Part shown: piece after piece, positions 1 through 6,342 of the stretch
Layout: the number at the start of each line of letters is the position of its first letter
How positions within the stretch are numbered: position 1 is the stretch's first letter
Origin: Acidimicrobiaceae bacterium
Lineage (GTDB): Bacteria; Actinomycetota; Acidimicrobiia; Acidimicrobiales; Ilumatobacteraceae
Assembly: GCA_003455715.1 (NCBI GenBank)
Contig: DMQJ01000200.1
Location: forward strand, 1-8,015
Reading direction: 5' to 3'
DNA: 8,015 nucleotides
Notes under the pieces: model-generated
What the model saw: only the letters and a program-made list of their open reading frames with translations
The model's database searches: none
What the model was told of the DNA's origin: nothing
Program-made: the position numbers and the translations under genes

Positions 1-342
1 CGATTCCGGAACCATCGGATTCGCGTAATGTCCTCCGCTTGTGATGTACGGATAAGGCTTTGGAGCCCCGAAGATGTCCCAATGCCACAGCCTGCCATCC
101 CCGCCCAGATAAACCTGCCCGCAGCAGATGCCTCCGACCGGCATGCCGATGTTCTTCAGCGCCTTCGGATCGGTGATGATCCTCGGCGCCCCGCGTTTGG
201 TGAGGTTAGCGATCCACGCCCGCGAAAGGCCCTTGTCCGCCGGGACCAGCGGCTCTTGCGAGGCCGCCAAACGGCTGGATAGGGCAGGGCCAAGGGCGGC
301 ACTGCCGGCTAACTTGAGGAGGTGTCTGCGCGAAAGGCTCAT
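1..342 (-). CDS. GH116-type glycoside hydrolase (glucosylceramidase/beta-glucosidase family), N-terminal part with Tat signal
   Basis: The first 114 codons of a gene that continues past the left edge. The ATG at 342-340 overlaps the TGA of the upstream phosphoesterase (ATGA), so translation is probably coupled; no strong Shine-Dalgarno is visible. Residues 1-27 form a twin-arginine leader, SRRHLLKLAG followed by an Ala/Leu/Gly-rich stretch, which predicts export of a folded enzyme. After it come PADKGLSRAWIANLTKRG, GMPVGGICCGQVYLGG (66-81) and GDGRLWHWDIF (81-91). From memory, these match the N-terminal domain of bacterial GH116 proteins related to GBA2 non-lysosomal glucosylceramidase, which hydrolyse beta-glucosides or beta-xylosides. 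The catalytic acids lie in the missing C-terminal domain, so activity and substrate cannot be judged. Base composition matches the phosphoesterase and not the urease side. Confidence 0.72.
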   Translation of the reverse strand, partial: MSLSRRHLLKLAGSAALGPALSSRLAASQEPLVPADKGLSRAWIANLTKRGAPRIITDPKALKNIGMPVGGICCGQVYLGGDGRLWHWDIFGAPKPYPYITSGGHYANPMVPES

Positions 343-1802
343 TTCCCGTCTTTGTCTTCTTCGGGAACCCCTTTCAACTTCCTCTTTTCGAGCCCACGGC
401 CGTGGTCACCCGCCCACTCGAATGGGTACGGCGTAAGAACTCCCTTCTGTTCGTGCCAAACCGCCCGATTGAAGAGTTCATCATGGAACGCCGTTTTGAG
501 CCCGGTCTGCTTCATAGGGATCGACCGGACCGCCGCCGCCCAAAGGGCCTGAGGCAAGGTTGGCGAGGGAGGCCTCTGATCTACCGGGGTCTTTGGAACG
601 ATGGTTTGATAGGGAGAGAAATCGGGCTTGATCGTGAAACAGTTCGTCATAAGGGGCGAAGAGGCGTCTCTTTGGTTCATCGGAGGAAGCCCAAAGATAT
701 GTAAGATGGTGCGCAGGACCGATGTCTGGTTGTAGAAATCGCTGACCACGGCCTTCCTCTTTGTGTAAGGGCTCACAACCAGACAGATCGATCTCCTCCC
801 GTCGACATGATCGTATCCGTTCTGAGGGTCGTCTTCATTGATGAATATGACGGTTTCCTTCCAGAATCGGCTTTTGCTCACGGCCTCCACAAGCATCCCT
901 ACAGCAAGATCGTTATCCGCCATATGAGCAGCCGATGTCACTGGACCTCCGAAATGGTCTTGGGGAAGATAGACAATGCTAAGATTCGGCAGCTGGCCGT
1001 TTGCCTCAAACTCTCGAAACTCCCGCAGGAACCGATCCATCCGCACAATATCCGGAATCGCCATATTCCACCCAGGATAATCCCTGCTTGAGTAACGCCT
1101 TAGCCGAGCGATTCCGATCTTCTGCTCATAAACGAGTTTCTCATTGTTCTTGAGTGCCGCCAATTGCTTGAAGTAGTCGGCTCCCGCCGGCGGCTCGGCA
1201 TAATCCATTTCGCCGTAGTTTCTGAAGCTCAGTCCCGCACCGAGGAACTGATCCCAAAGGAATCCCGACGAAGAATAGGTGATCGGGTCGTCCCCAAACG
1301 TATAGCTTCGATTGAAGCCCCCAAAGGCCCGATCGAGATAGGGGGTGACATTGCCCTCGGTCGCCCAAGAGTGGCCATCCGCCGAAAGAACGCCATTGCA
1401 ATAGTAGTTGTCTAGGAGCACGAATTGCTCGGCAATCGCATGGTGGTTCGGACTCAATTCTCGACCAAAGGTACAGAGCCGTGGATCACCATCCCCTTGC
1501 GGCATATCACCGAAGATCTGGTCGTAAGTACGGTTTTCCTTGATCACGTAAATGACGTGTTTGAATACCGACGAATGTCCAAGCTTGGCGGGAATGGGTA
1601 CGGCAGGCCCGCTGTATGGCCCGCCTCGCTCATAGGCAGTCAAAACACTCTTATATTGGCCAAGATTGCTAACCCTTCCGGATAGCGTCTTTAGCGTCGC
1701 AGGACTCGGAGCCGTAAACCATTGAACGCTTCCTCGGTGGTCGTGCGAATTCCAACCTTGAGCCTCTGGTCTTCGTCTCGTTCGAGAGCCAACTCCCTTA
1801 GC
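339..1802 (-). CDS. YncE-like beta-propeller/phosphoesterase (PF04185) fusion protein, 5' end lost at a sequence join
   Basis: A C-terminal phosphoesterase (phospholipase C/acid phosphatase-like) domain. Taking the first possible start, TTG at 1643, gives 434 residues, but the same frame stays open and family-like up to 1802. It begins AKGVGSR and continues through GWNSHDHRGSVQ, the conserved end of the last propeller blade in these fusion proteins. The TTG is therefore not the real start and the propeller is missing. Numbered from the TTG, the metal-binding motifs are KENRTYDQIFG (35-45), ADGHSW (88-93), LPQDHFGG (226-233) and EDDPQNGYDHVDGRRS (270-285). The C-terminus is charged (EEDKDGK) and its TGA overlaps the start of the GH116 gene. 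Family members are usually exported enzymes of poorly known substrate. The phosphoesterase domain looks intact, while the gene as a whole is cut at the join near 1800. Confidence 0.8.
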   Translation of the reverse strand, partial: AKGVGSRTRRRPEAQGWNSHDHRGSVQWFTAPSPATLKTLSGRVSNLGQYKSVLTAYERGGPYSGPAVPIPAKLGHSSVFKHVIYVIKENRTYDQIFGDMPQGDGDPRLCTFGRELSPNHHAIAEQFVLLDNYYCNGVLSADGHSWATEGNVTPYLDRAFGGFNRSYTFGDDPITYSSSGFLWDQFLGAGLSFRNYGEMDYAEPPAGADYFKQLAALKNNEKLVYEQKIGIARLRRYSSRDYPGWNMAIPDIVRMDRFLREFREFEANGQLPNLSIVYLPQDHFGGPVTSAAHMADNDLAVGMLVEAVSKSRFWKETVIFINEDDPQNGYDHVDGRRSICLVVSPYTKRKAVVSDFYNQTSVLRTILHIFGLPPMNQRDASSPLMTNCFTIKPDFSPYQTIVPKTPVDQRPPSPTLPQALWAAAVRSIPMKQTGLKTAFHDELFNRAVWHEQKGVLTPYPFEWAGDHGRGLEKRKLKGVPEEDKDGK

Positions 1803-3220
1803 ACCAGCTGCGGCTTGGCGCCGAAGTGGTCGGGCCGCCAGAGCACGATGTCGGCCAACTTGCCCACGTCGAGCGAGCCCACCTCGTGCGCCAACCCGTG
1901 AGCAATGGCCGGGTTGATGGTGAGCTTGGCCATGTACTGACGCACGCGATCGTTGTCGTGATGGGTGGGCCCGGTGTCGGCGGCCTGCTTCATGCGCGCC
2001 GCCAGCTGGAACGTGCGTCGCACCGTCTCGCCCGCGCGGCCCATGCCCTGCGCGTCGCTCGAGGTGATGCCGATGACACCAAGGTCGTGCAACACGCCCT
2101 CTGCGCCCATCGTGCCGCCACGGATGCGGTCGTTCACCAAGTGGTGGTCGCTGTGGCTGTGGTGGTTCAGCCCGTGCGCGGCGAAGATCATCTCGTAGTG
2201 CTCATCCAGCGCATCGCGCCCGAACGGCAAGGTGGGGTTGGTGGACGAGCCGAGCACGTTGGGCACACCGGCCAGGCGCAGCACGTTGGGCACGTGCCCT
2301 CCCCCACACCCCTCGATGTGGAAGGCGTGGATGGTGCGACCGTCGAGCACGGCCAGCGTGTCGTCGACGCTCAGGCACTCGTTGAGCCCGTCGGTGTGCA
2401 ACGCCACCTGCACATCGAACTGTTCGGCCACGTTGAGCGCCGTATCGAGCGCCCGGGTGTGCGCACCCATGTCTTCATGCACTTTGAACCCGCACGCACC
2501 GCCCTCCACCAGCGCCTCCACCAGCGGGTCGGCCACCGACGACGAGCCACGCGCGAGGAACCCGATGTTCACCGGCCATGCGTCGAACGCGTTGAACGCG
2601 TGCCGCAGCGCCCACGGCGAGTTGACCCCCACGCCCCACACCGGGCCGAACTCCTGCCCGATGATGGTGGTGACACCCGACGCGAGCGACGCCTCCATGA
2701 TGCGCGGCGACAGCAGATGCACGTGCGTGTCGATGGCACCTGCGGTGGCGATGAGCCCCTCGCCGCTGATGATGGACGTACCCGTGCCCACCACCACATC
2801 GACCCCGTCGAGCGTGTCGGGGTTACCGGCCCGGCCCACCCCGCAAATGCGCCCGTCGCGGATGCCGATGCTCACCTTGCCGATGCGCCGGGTGGCGTCG
2901 ATGACCACCACGTTGGAGATCACGACGTCGCACGTGTCGGCCACCGAGGCGCCCTTCAGCAGCAGCCCGTCGCGGGCCGTCTTGCCGAACCCGGCGAGGA
3001 ACTCGTTGCCGCGTTCTTGCGCGTCGTACTCGACTTCGATGACCAGGCCAGTGTCGCCCAGCCGAACGCGGTCACCCACTGTGGGCCCATGGATGGCCGC
3101 GTAGTCGTCGGGCAGGATCTCGTCGGGGTGCAGGTGCGAGTGCGGTGCATCACCACCGTCGTGGGTGTGCTCGAACTGCCCGTGCGAGTGGCGATAGCGA
3201 TGATGGTTCGTGCCGGTCAT
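1691..3220 (-). CDS. ureC: Urease subunit alpha (UreC), divergent, with His-rich N-terminus; 3' truncated and carrying a foreign tail
   Basis: The catalytic subunit of urease (urea + water to ammonia and carbamate). ATG at 3220 is chosen because it lies one base after the ureAB stop and leads into a urease sequence; upstream codons in frame overlap ureAB. Residues 1-31 are His-rich (nine His), then GPTVGDRVRLGDT (45-57). The dinickel site is complete: H166 and H168 (THVH), carbamylated K246 (FKVHED), H248, H275 (ALHTD), H301 (HIEGCGGGH) and D389 (SSDAQGMGR). Flap His349 is present, but the usual flap Cys (Klebsiella C319) is Ala348. The loop after GVTTIIG is about three residues shorter than in Klebsiella and lacks the THATTCTPG consensus. 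Urease similarity stops at residue 474. Residues 475-509 are read from the foreign segment, so about 120 C-terminal residues are missing. As assembled, the product would not be a normal urease alpha subunit. Confidence 0.9.
   Translation of the reverse strand: MTGTNHHRYRHSHGQFEHTHDGGDAPHSHLHPDEILPDDYAAIHGPTVGDRVRLGDTGLVIEVEYDAQERGNEFLAGFGKTARDGLLLKGASVADTCDVVISNVVVIDATRRIGKVSIGIRDGRICGVGRAGNPDTLDGVDVVVGTGTSIISGEGLIATAGAIDTHVHLLSPRIMEASLASGVTTIIGQEFGPVWGVGVNSPWALRHAFNAFDAWPVNIGFLARGSSSVADPLVEALVEGGACGFKVHEDMGAHTRALDTALNVAEQFDVQVALHTDGLNECLSVDDTLAVLDGRTIHAFHIEGCGGGHVPNVLRLAGVPNVLGSSTNPTLPFGRDALDEHYEMIFAAHGLNHHSHSDHHLVNDRIRGGTMGAEGVLHDLGVIGITSSDAQGMGRAGETVRRTFQLAARMKQAADTGPTHHDNDRVRQYMAKLTINPAIAHGLAHEVGSLDVGKLADIVLWRPDHFGAKPQLVLRELALERDEDQRLKVGIRTTTEEAFNGLRLRVLRR
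1799..1806. other. Join between two unrelated genomic segments
   Basis: On the minus strand, ureC reads as a normal urease alpha subunit through KPQLVL (codon ending at 1799) and then loses all similarity. In another frame of the same strand, the phosphoesterase fusion protein is recognisable from GCT at 1802-1800 (AKGVGSR) and not before. Both proteins therefore break within a few bases of each other. GC content also changes here, from moderate on the left to high on the right. The shared bases GCT (1802-1800) may be microhomology. No terminal inverted repeat, target duplication, integrase or transposase lies beside it. Confidence 0.85.
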
Positions 3221-3221
3221 G

Positions 3222-3905
3222 TCAGGCCCCCAGGTATCCCTGCTCGCGCGCTCGCGCCAGCGCGTCCTCGCGTGCCCCGGGGTGATCGAGCCGCCCATCC
3301 ACCAGCCCGGCGAACCCCACTGCCACCCGCGCCCCGCCGATGGGCACCAGCGGCACCTCGATGGTGTCGCCCGGTGGGAACCGCACCGCCGACCCAGCGG
3401 GCACACCCAACCGCATGCCGTACGCGACGGCCCGGTCGAACGACAGCCGCGGGTTCACCTCGAAGAAGTGGAAGTGCGAGGTGATGCTCACCGGCACCTC
3501 CGACGTGTTGGTGACCGGCAGTCGCACCAGCCCATCGACCTCGGAGCGCTCGCGTTCGGCCGTGAGCACCGCACCCGGCCCGTCGGCCCCCAGCCCGGCT
3601 CCTTCGCCGAACGGGTCGCGCACCACCACCAGACGCGTGCCGTCGGCGAACACGGCCTCCACCTTCACCTCGCGCACGATGTCGGCCACCCCGGGCAACA
3701 CGTCGTCGGGCCCGAGCACCGACGCGCCCGCGGCCGCAGCCTCCATCAACCGCTTGCCGTCGCGCGCTGCCTCACACACCGTGTCGGCGATGAGCGCCGT
3801 CGCCTCGGGCACGTTCAATTGCAGCCCGCGGGCTCGGCGGGCACGAGCCAACTCGGCGGCCGTGAAGATGAGCAGCCGGTCGCGGTCGGTCGGCGTGAGA
3901 CGCAT
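3222..3905 (-). CDS. ureAB: Fused urease subunit gamma/beta (UreA-UreB)
   Basis: A 227-residue structural subunit of urease. Residues 1-100 are UreA (gamma): MRLTPTDRDRLLIFTAAELA, LQLNVPEATALIA, EAARDGKRLMEA and VEAVFADGTRLVVVRDPF. After a short Gly/Ala linker, residues about 112-206 are UreB (beta): LPVTNTSEVPVSITSHFHFF, EVNPRLSFDRA, GMRLGVPAGSAVRFPPGD and VGFAGLVDGRLD. Gamma/beta fusions are known in several lineages, including actinobacteria and Helicobacter. ATG at 3905 is preferred over an in-frame start eight codons upstream because it begins the conserved UreA sequence. ureC follows after one base, so the two are co-transcribed. No Shine-Dalgarno precedes the ATG; a TACCCT box six bases upstream suggests leaderless transcription. 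Confidence 0.93.
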   Translation of the reverse strand: MRLTPTDRDRLLIFTAAELARARRARGLQLNVPEATALIADTVCEAARDGKRLMEAAAAGASVLGPDDVLPGVADIVREVKVEAVFADGTRLVVVRDPFGEGAGLGADGPGAVLTAERERSEVDGLVRLPVTNTSEVPVSITSHFHFFEVNPRLSFDRAVAYGMRLGVPAGSAVRFPPGDTIEVPLVPIGGARVAVGFAGLVDGRLDHPGAREDALARAREQGYLGA

Positions 3906-3910
3906 GGCCC

Positions 3911-3940
3911 GAGGGTAGCGCCGGCACACCGAGCGGTAGC
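3911..3940. repeat. Short direct repeat covering both divergent -10 candidates
   Basis: GAGGGTAGC (3911-3919) and GAGCGGTAGC (3931-3940) are near-identical copies. The shared GGTAGC cores are 21 bp apart, about two helical turns. Each copy overlaps one of the two divergent -10 candidates, so a regulator bound here could control both genes. In a 44-bp GC-rich spacer, chance is also plausible. Confidence 0.25.
3912..3917 (-). promoter_or_regulatory. Candidate -10 box for leaderless ureAB transcription
   Basis: Reading the minus strand, TACCCT fits the actinobacterial TANNNT -10 pattern and ends six bases before the ureAB ATG, which would place the transcript start at or next to the start codon. 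There is no Shine-Dalgarno. No -35 match was seen, so this rests on pattern and spacing only. Confidence 0.35.
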
Positions 3941-3942
3941 CT
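3937..3942 (+). promoter_or_regulatory. Candidate -10 box for leaderless membrane-protein transcription
   Basis: TAGCCT (TANNNT) ends seven bases before the ATG at 3950, the spacing expected if transcription starts on the A of ATG. The bases between are pyrimidine-rich (CCTCTCC) and contain no Shine-Dalgarno. No -35 box is evident. Confidence 0.35.
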
Positions 3943-3949
3943 CCTCTCC

Positions 3950-4477
3950 ATGCTTGCCGCCCTGCAGCAGTTCTCGCGCCGCCGCTGGCTCATGGCCGTC
4001 GCTGGTGCCATTGGCACCGCACTGGTGGTCGGTCTGCCCACCGATGTCATCCCCAACCCGGTGTTCGGGCGTCCGGTGCCGGTCACCTGGTGGTCGTACC
4101 CGGTGCTGGCCATCACCGCCATCCTCGGCGGCCTGTTGCTTGCCACCTACGTGCGCGAACCCGCTGACATGGGCAACCCCGACGATCAACCGCACAGCCT
4201 CGACCTCGCCGAACAGCGCGACGCCCGCCGCGGCGGCGCGGCCGGGCTGCTGTCGTTCTTCGCCGTCGGCTGCCCGGTGTGCAACAAGCTGGTGGTCATC
4301 GCGCTGGGCACCGTGGGTGCACGCGAGTGGTTCGAGCCCATCCAGCCGTACCTCGCGGCACTCAGCATCGTGCTGATGGCCTGGGCGCTGCGCAGCCGAC
4401 TGCGCTACGCAAACGCCTGTCCCGTTCGGCTGCCCGCCACGGCCGATGCGGCGCCCGCAACCGTCAGCGCAAGCTGA
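3950..4477 (+). CDS. Small integral membrane protein with intramembrane CPVC motif, function unknown
   Basis: A 175-residue protein with four likely membrane segments: about 13-33, 48-68, 97-122 and 132-150. A positively charged N-terminus (RRR at 10-12) suggests it starts in the cytoplasm. A polar loop rich in Asp, Glu and Arg lies between helices 2 and 3. Helix 3 holds FFAVGCPVCNKLVVIALG, with a Cys-Pro-Val-Cys pair at 108-111, a CXXC that could support thiol redox chemistry or bind metal. The segment GLPTDVIPNPVFGR between helices 1 and 2 also looks conserved. It resembles, from memory, unnamed actinobacterial membrane proteins; no biochemical role is known to me. It is divergent from ureAB (44-bp gap), and its 3' end overlaps that of the opposing monooxygenase gene by 14 bp. 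The Ala/Thr-rich C-terminal tail is probably disordered. Confidence 0.85.
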   Translation: MLAALQQFSRRRWLMAVAGAIGTALVVGLPTDVIPNPVFGRPVPVTWWSYPVLAITAILGGLLLATYVREPADMGNPDDQPHSLDLAEQRDARRGGAAGLLSFFAVGCPVCNKLVVIALGTVGAREWFEPIQPYLAALSIVLMAWALRSRLRYANACPVRLPATADAAPATVSAS

Positions 4478-6254
4478 ACTCCAGGCCTTCCATCGCTCCC
4501 TTGGAACGCCACCCCTCCAGTAGGCGGGTGAACGCAGGCGACCCACCTCCGAAGCTGCCGTTGCGCACCGTGCGTTCTGCGGGGCGGCCTTCGTTGTTGT
4601 AGTAGCCGGGGGTGCACGCTTCCAGGAACTTCACGTTGAACTGGGCGGTGTCGACGATGGTCTGCACCCACGCATCTTCGGCCTCCTGTGTGCACTCCAC
4701 CTGGTTCACGCCGCGGTCGCGCATCTGCCCCAGCACGTAGGCGAGATGCTTTGCCTGCTCGTCGAGCATGTGCGGGAAGTTCACCGAGAACCCGCTCTGC
4801 ACGATGCTCACCAACAGCAGGTTGGGGAAGTCGCGCATGAAGAAGCCGTGGAACGTGGCCGCGCCGTCGCTCCACTTGTCGGTCATCGTCAGCCCATTGC
4901 GGCCACGCACCTCGTAGCCGGCCCTGCGGGCGTAGTCGGTGCCCACCTCGAACCCCGTGGCGTACACCAGGCAGTCGAGTTCGAAGTGGTGCCCGTTGGC
5001 CCACACACCGGTCTCGTCGATGCGCTCGACGCCTTTGCCGTCGGTGTCGACAAGGGTGACGTTGGGCCGGTTGAAGGTGGGCAGGTAGTCGTCGTGGAAG
5101 CACGGCCGCTTGCAGAACTGGCGATACCACGGCTTCAACGCTTCGGCCATCACCGGGTCTTGCACGATCTGGTCGACGCGGGCGCGGATCTGCTCCATCT
5201 TGTCGAAGTCGGCCAGCTCGATGGTGGCCGCCAAACCTTCGGGGCTGATGTCGCTCTGCCCCTGCCGCATACGGATGAGCAGGTTGCCGATGATGTCGGT
5301 CCAACCGTCGTCGACCAGGTCTTCGGGCTCGGGGATGCCGCTCACCAGGTTGTTGAAGTTGTCCATCCGCCGCTTCTGCCAGCCGGGCTGCAGCGACGCC
5401 GCCCACTCGGGGTCGGTGGGCCGGTCGTTGCGCACGTCGATGCTGCTCGGGGTGCGCTGGAACACGTAGAGGTGCTTCGCCCCACGCCCGAGGTGTGGCA
5501 CGCACTGCACCGCCGTGGCGCCAGTACCGATGACCCCCACCACCTTGTCGCTCAGCCGGTCGAGCCCGCCGGTGCTGTCGCCGCCCGTGTACTCGTAGTC
5601 CCACCGGCTGGTGTGGAACGAGTGCCCCTGGTAGCTCTCGATGCCGGGAATGCCCGGCAGCTTGGGCCGGTGCAGTGGGCCGTTGGCCATCACCAGGAAG
5701 CGGGCACGCATGCGGTCGCCGCGGTTGGTGACAATCACCCAGCGGCCATCGGCCTCCTCCCACCACACATCGGTGACTTCGGTGCTGAGGCACGCGTTGT
5801 CGTAGAGGCGGAAGTGGCGGGCGATGTTCCGGCTGTGCTCAAGAATCTCGGGGGCGTCGGCGTACTTGCGCTTGGGCACATAGCCGATCTCCTCGAGCAG
5901 CGGCAGGTAGATGTAACTCTCGACGTCGCACGCCGCGCCGGGGTAGCGGTTCCAGTACCAGGTGCCGCCGAAGTCGCCGCCCTTCTCGATCATGCGGATG
6001 TCGTCGAACCCGGCCTCGCGCAGGCGGGCACCGACGAGCAGCCCGCCGAACCCGCCGCCCACGATGGCAATCTCCACTTCGTCGAACAGCGGCTCGCGTT
6101 CCTCCACCTTCACGTACGGATCGTCGAGATAGTGGGCGAACTGCCCGGCGATCTCCACGTACTGCTCGTTGCCGTCGGCACGGAGGCGCTTGTCGCGCTC
6201 CAGCCGGTACTTCTCGCGGAGGGCCTCGGCGTCGTCGGGCGTGGTGATGGTCAT
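4464..6254 (-). CDS. Baeyer-Villiger-type flavin-containing monooxygenase
   Basis: A 596-residue FAD- and NADPH-dependent enzyme that should insert one oxygen next to a ketone carbonyl to give an ester or lactone. The motifs are in family order: FAD Rossmann [10 protein letters not shown] (63-72), [15 protein letters not shown] (96-110), the Baeyer-Villiger fingerprint [12 protein letters not shown] (208-219; consensus FxGxxxHxxxW[PD], with Tyr for the first Phe), NADPH Rossmann [11 protein letters not shown] (240-250), and FQRTPS (265-270). A helical extension of about 58 residues precedes the first Rossmann fold, as in the longer (about 600 aa) members such as cyclopentadecanone monooxygenase, versus about 540 aa for cyclohexanone monooxygenase. 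ATG at 6254 fits this length. No esterase or alcohol dehydrogenase partner is adjacent, so the substrate is open. The gene stands alone, divergent from the kinase operon. Confidence 0.92.
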   Translation of the reverse strand: MTITTPDDAEALREKYRLERDKRLRADGNEQYVEIAGQFAHYLDDPYVKVEEREPLFDEVEIAIVGGGFGGLLVGARLREAGFDDIRMIEKGGDFGGTWYWNRYPGAACDVESYIYLPLLEEIGYVPKRKYADAPEILEHSRNIARHFRLYDNACLSTEVTDVWWEEADGRWVIVTNRGDRMRARFLVMANGPLHRPKLPGIPGIESYQGHSFHTSRWDYEYTGGDSTGGLDRLSDKVVGVIGTGATAVQCVPHLGRGAKHLYVFQRTPSSIDVRNDRPTDPEWAASLQPGWQKRRMDNFNNLVSGIPEPEDLVDDGWTDIIGNLLIRMRQGQSDISPEGLAATIELADFDKMEQIRARVDQIVQDPVMAEALKPWYRQFCKRPCFHDDYLPTFNRPNVTLVDTDGKGVERIDETGVWANGHHFELDCLVYATGFEVGTDYARRAGYEVRGRNGLTMTDKWSDGAATFHGFFMRDFPNLLLVSIVQSGFSVNFPHMLDEQAKHLAYVLGQMRDRGVNQVECTQEAEDAWVQTIVDTAQFNVKFLEACTPGYYNNEGRPAERTVRNGSFGGGSPAFTRLLEGWRSKGAMEGLEFSLR

Positions 6255-6342
6255 CGCGTCAGCGTGTCAGCGACGCACGACGAACGGCGAGCCGGAGCGA
6301 CACCCCGACCACACCCCCGGTGCAGCGTGCGATCATGACGAC
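6255..6342. promoter_or_regulatory. Divergent promoter region between monooxygenase and kinase operon
   Basis: An 88-bp gene-free gap that must hold promoters for both directions unless these lie inside the genes. GTCAGCG occurs twice (6258-6264 and 6266-6272), eight bases apart and directly in front of the monooxygenase start, a possible but weak operator. No Shine-Dalgarno precedes either gene. GATCAT (6331-6336) sits six bases before the kinase GTG but is a poor -10 match. Confidence 0.35.

Noticed and set aside
1641..1643. TTG as the true start of the phosphoesterase gene
   Set aside because: The frame upstream of it still encodes conserved family sequence to 1802, so the TTG lies inside the protein.
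1691..1810. Insertion sequence or phage attachment site at the 1800 join
   Set aside because: No terminal inverted repeats, target duplication, tRNA end, integrase or transposase can be seen.
1826..3484. 552-codon open frame on the + strand opposite ureC
   Set aside because: Rich in His, Arg and Val with no recognisable motif. It is the mirror of a high-GC coding strand, and ureC on the other strand is unmistakable.
3222..4376. Long + and minus frames crossing ureAB and the membrane protein (3210-4376 +, 3815-4546 -)
   Set aside because: Both overlap better supported genes in other frames and show only GC-driven composition.
4405..5793. 462-codon minus-strand frame overlapping the monooxygenase
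   Set aside because: Composed almost wholly of Arg, Ala, Pro and His, out of frame with a gene that carries all the BVMO motifs.
4746..6338. 530-codon + frame opposite the monooxygenase
   Set aside because: An antisense shadow of high-GC codons with no family resemblance.
6169..6342. N-terminal extension of the kinase gene to an upstream start at 6169
   Set aside because: It would run antisense through the start of the monooxygenase gene and encodes Arg/Ser-rich sequence unlike the family.
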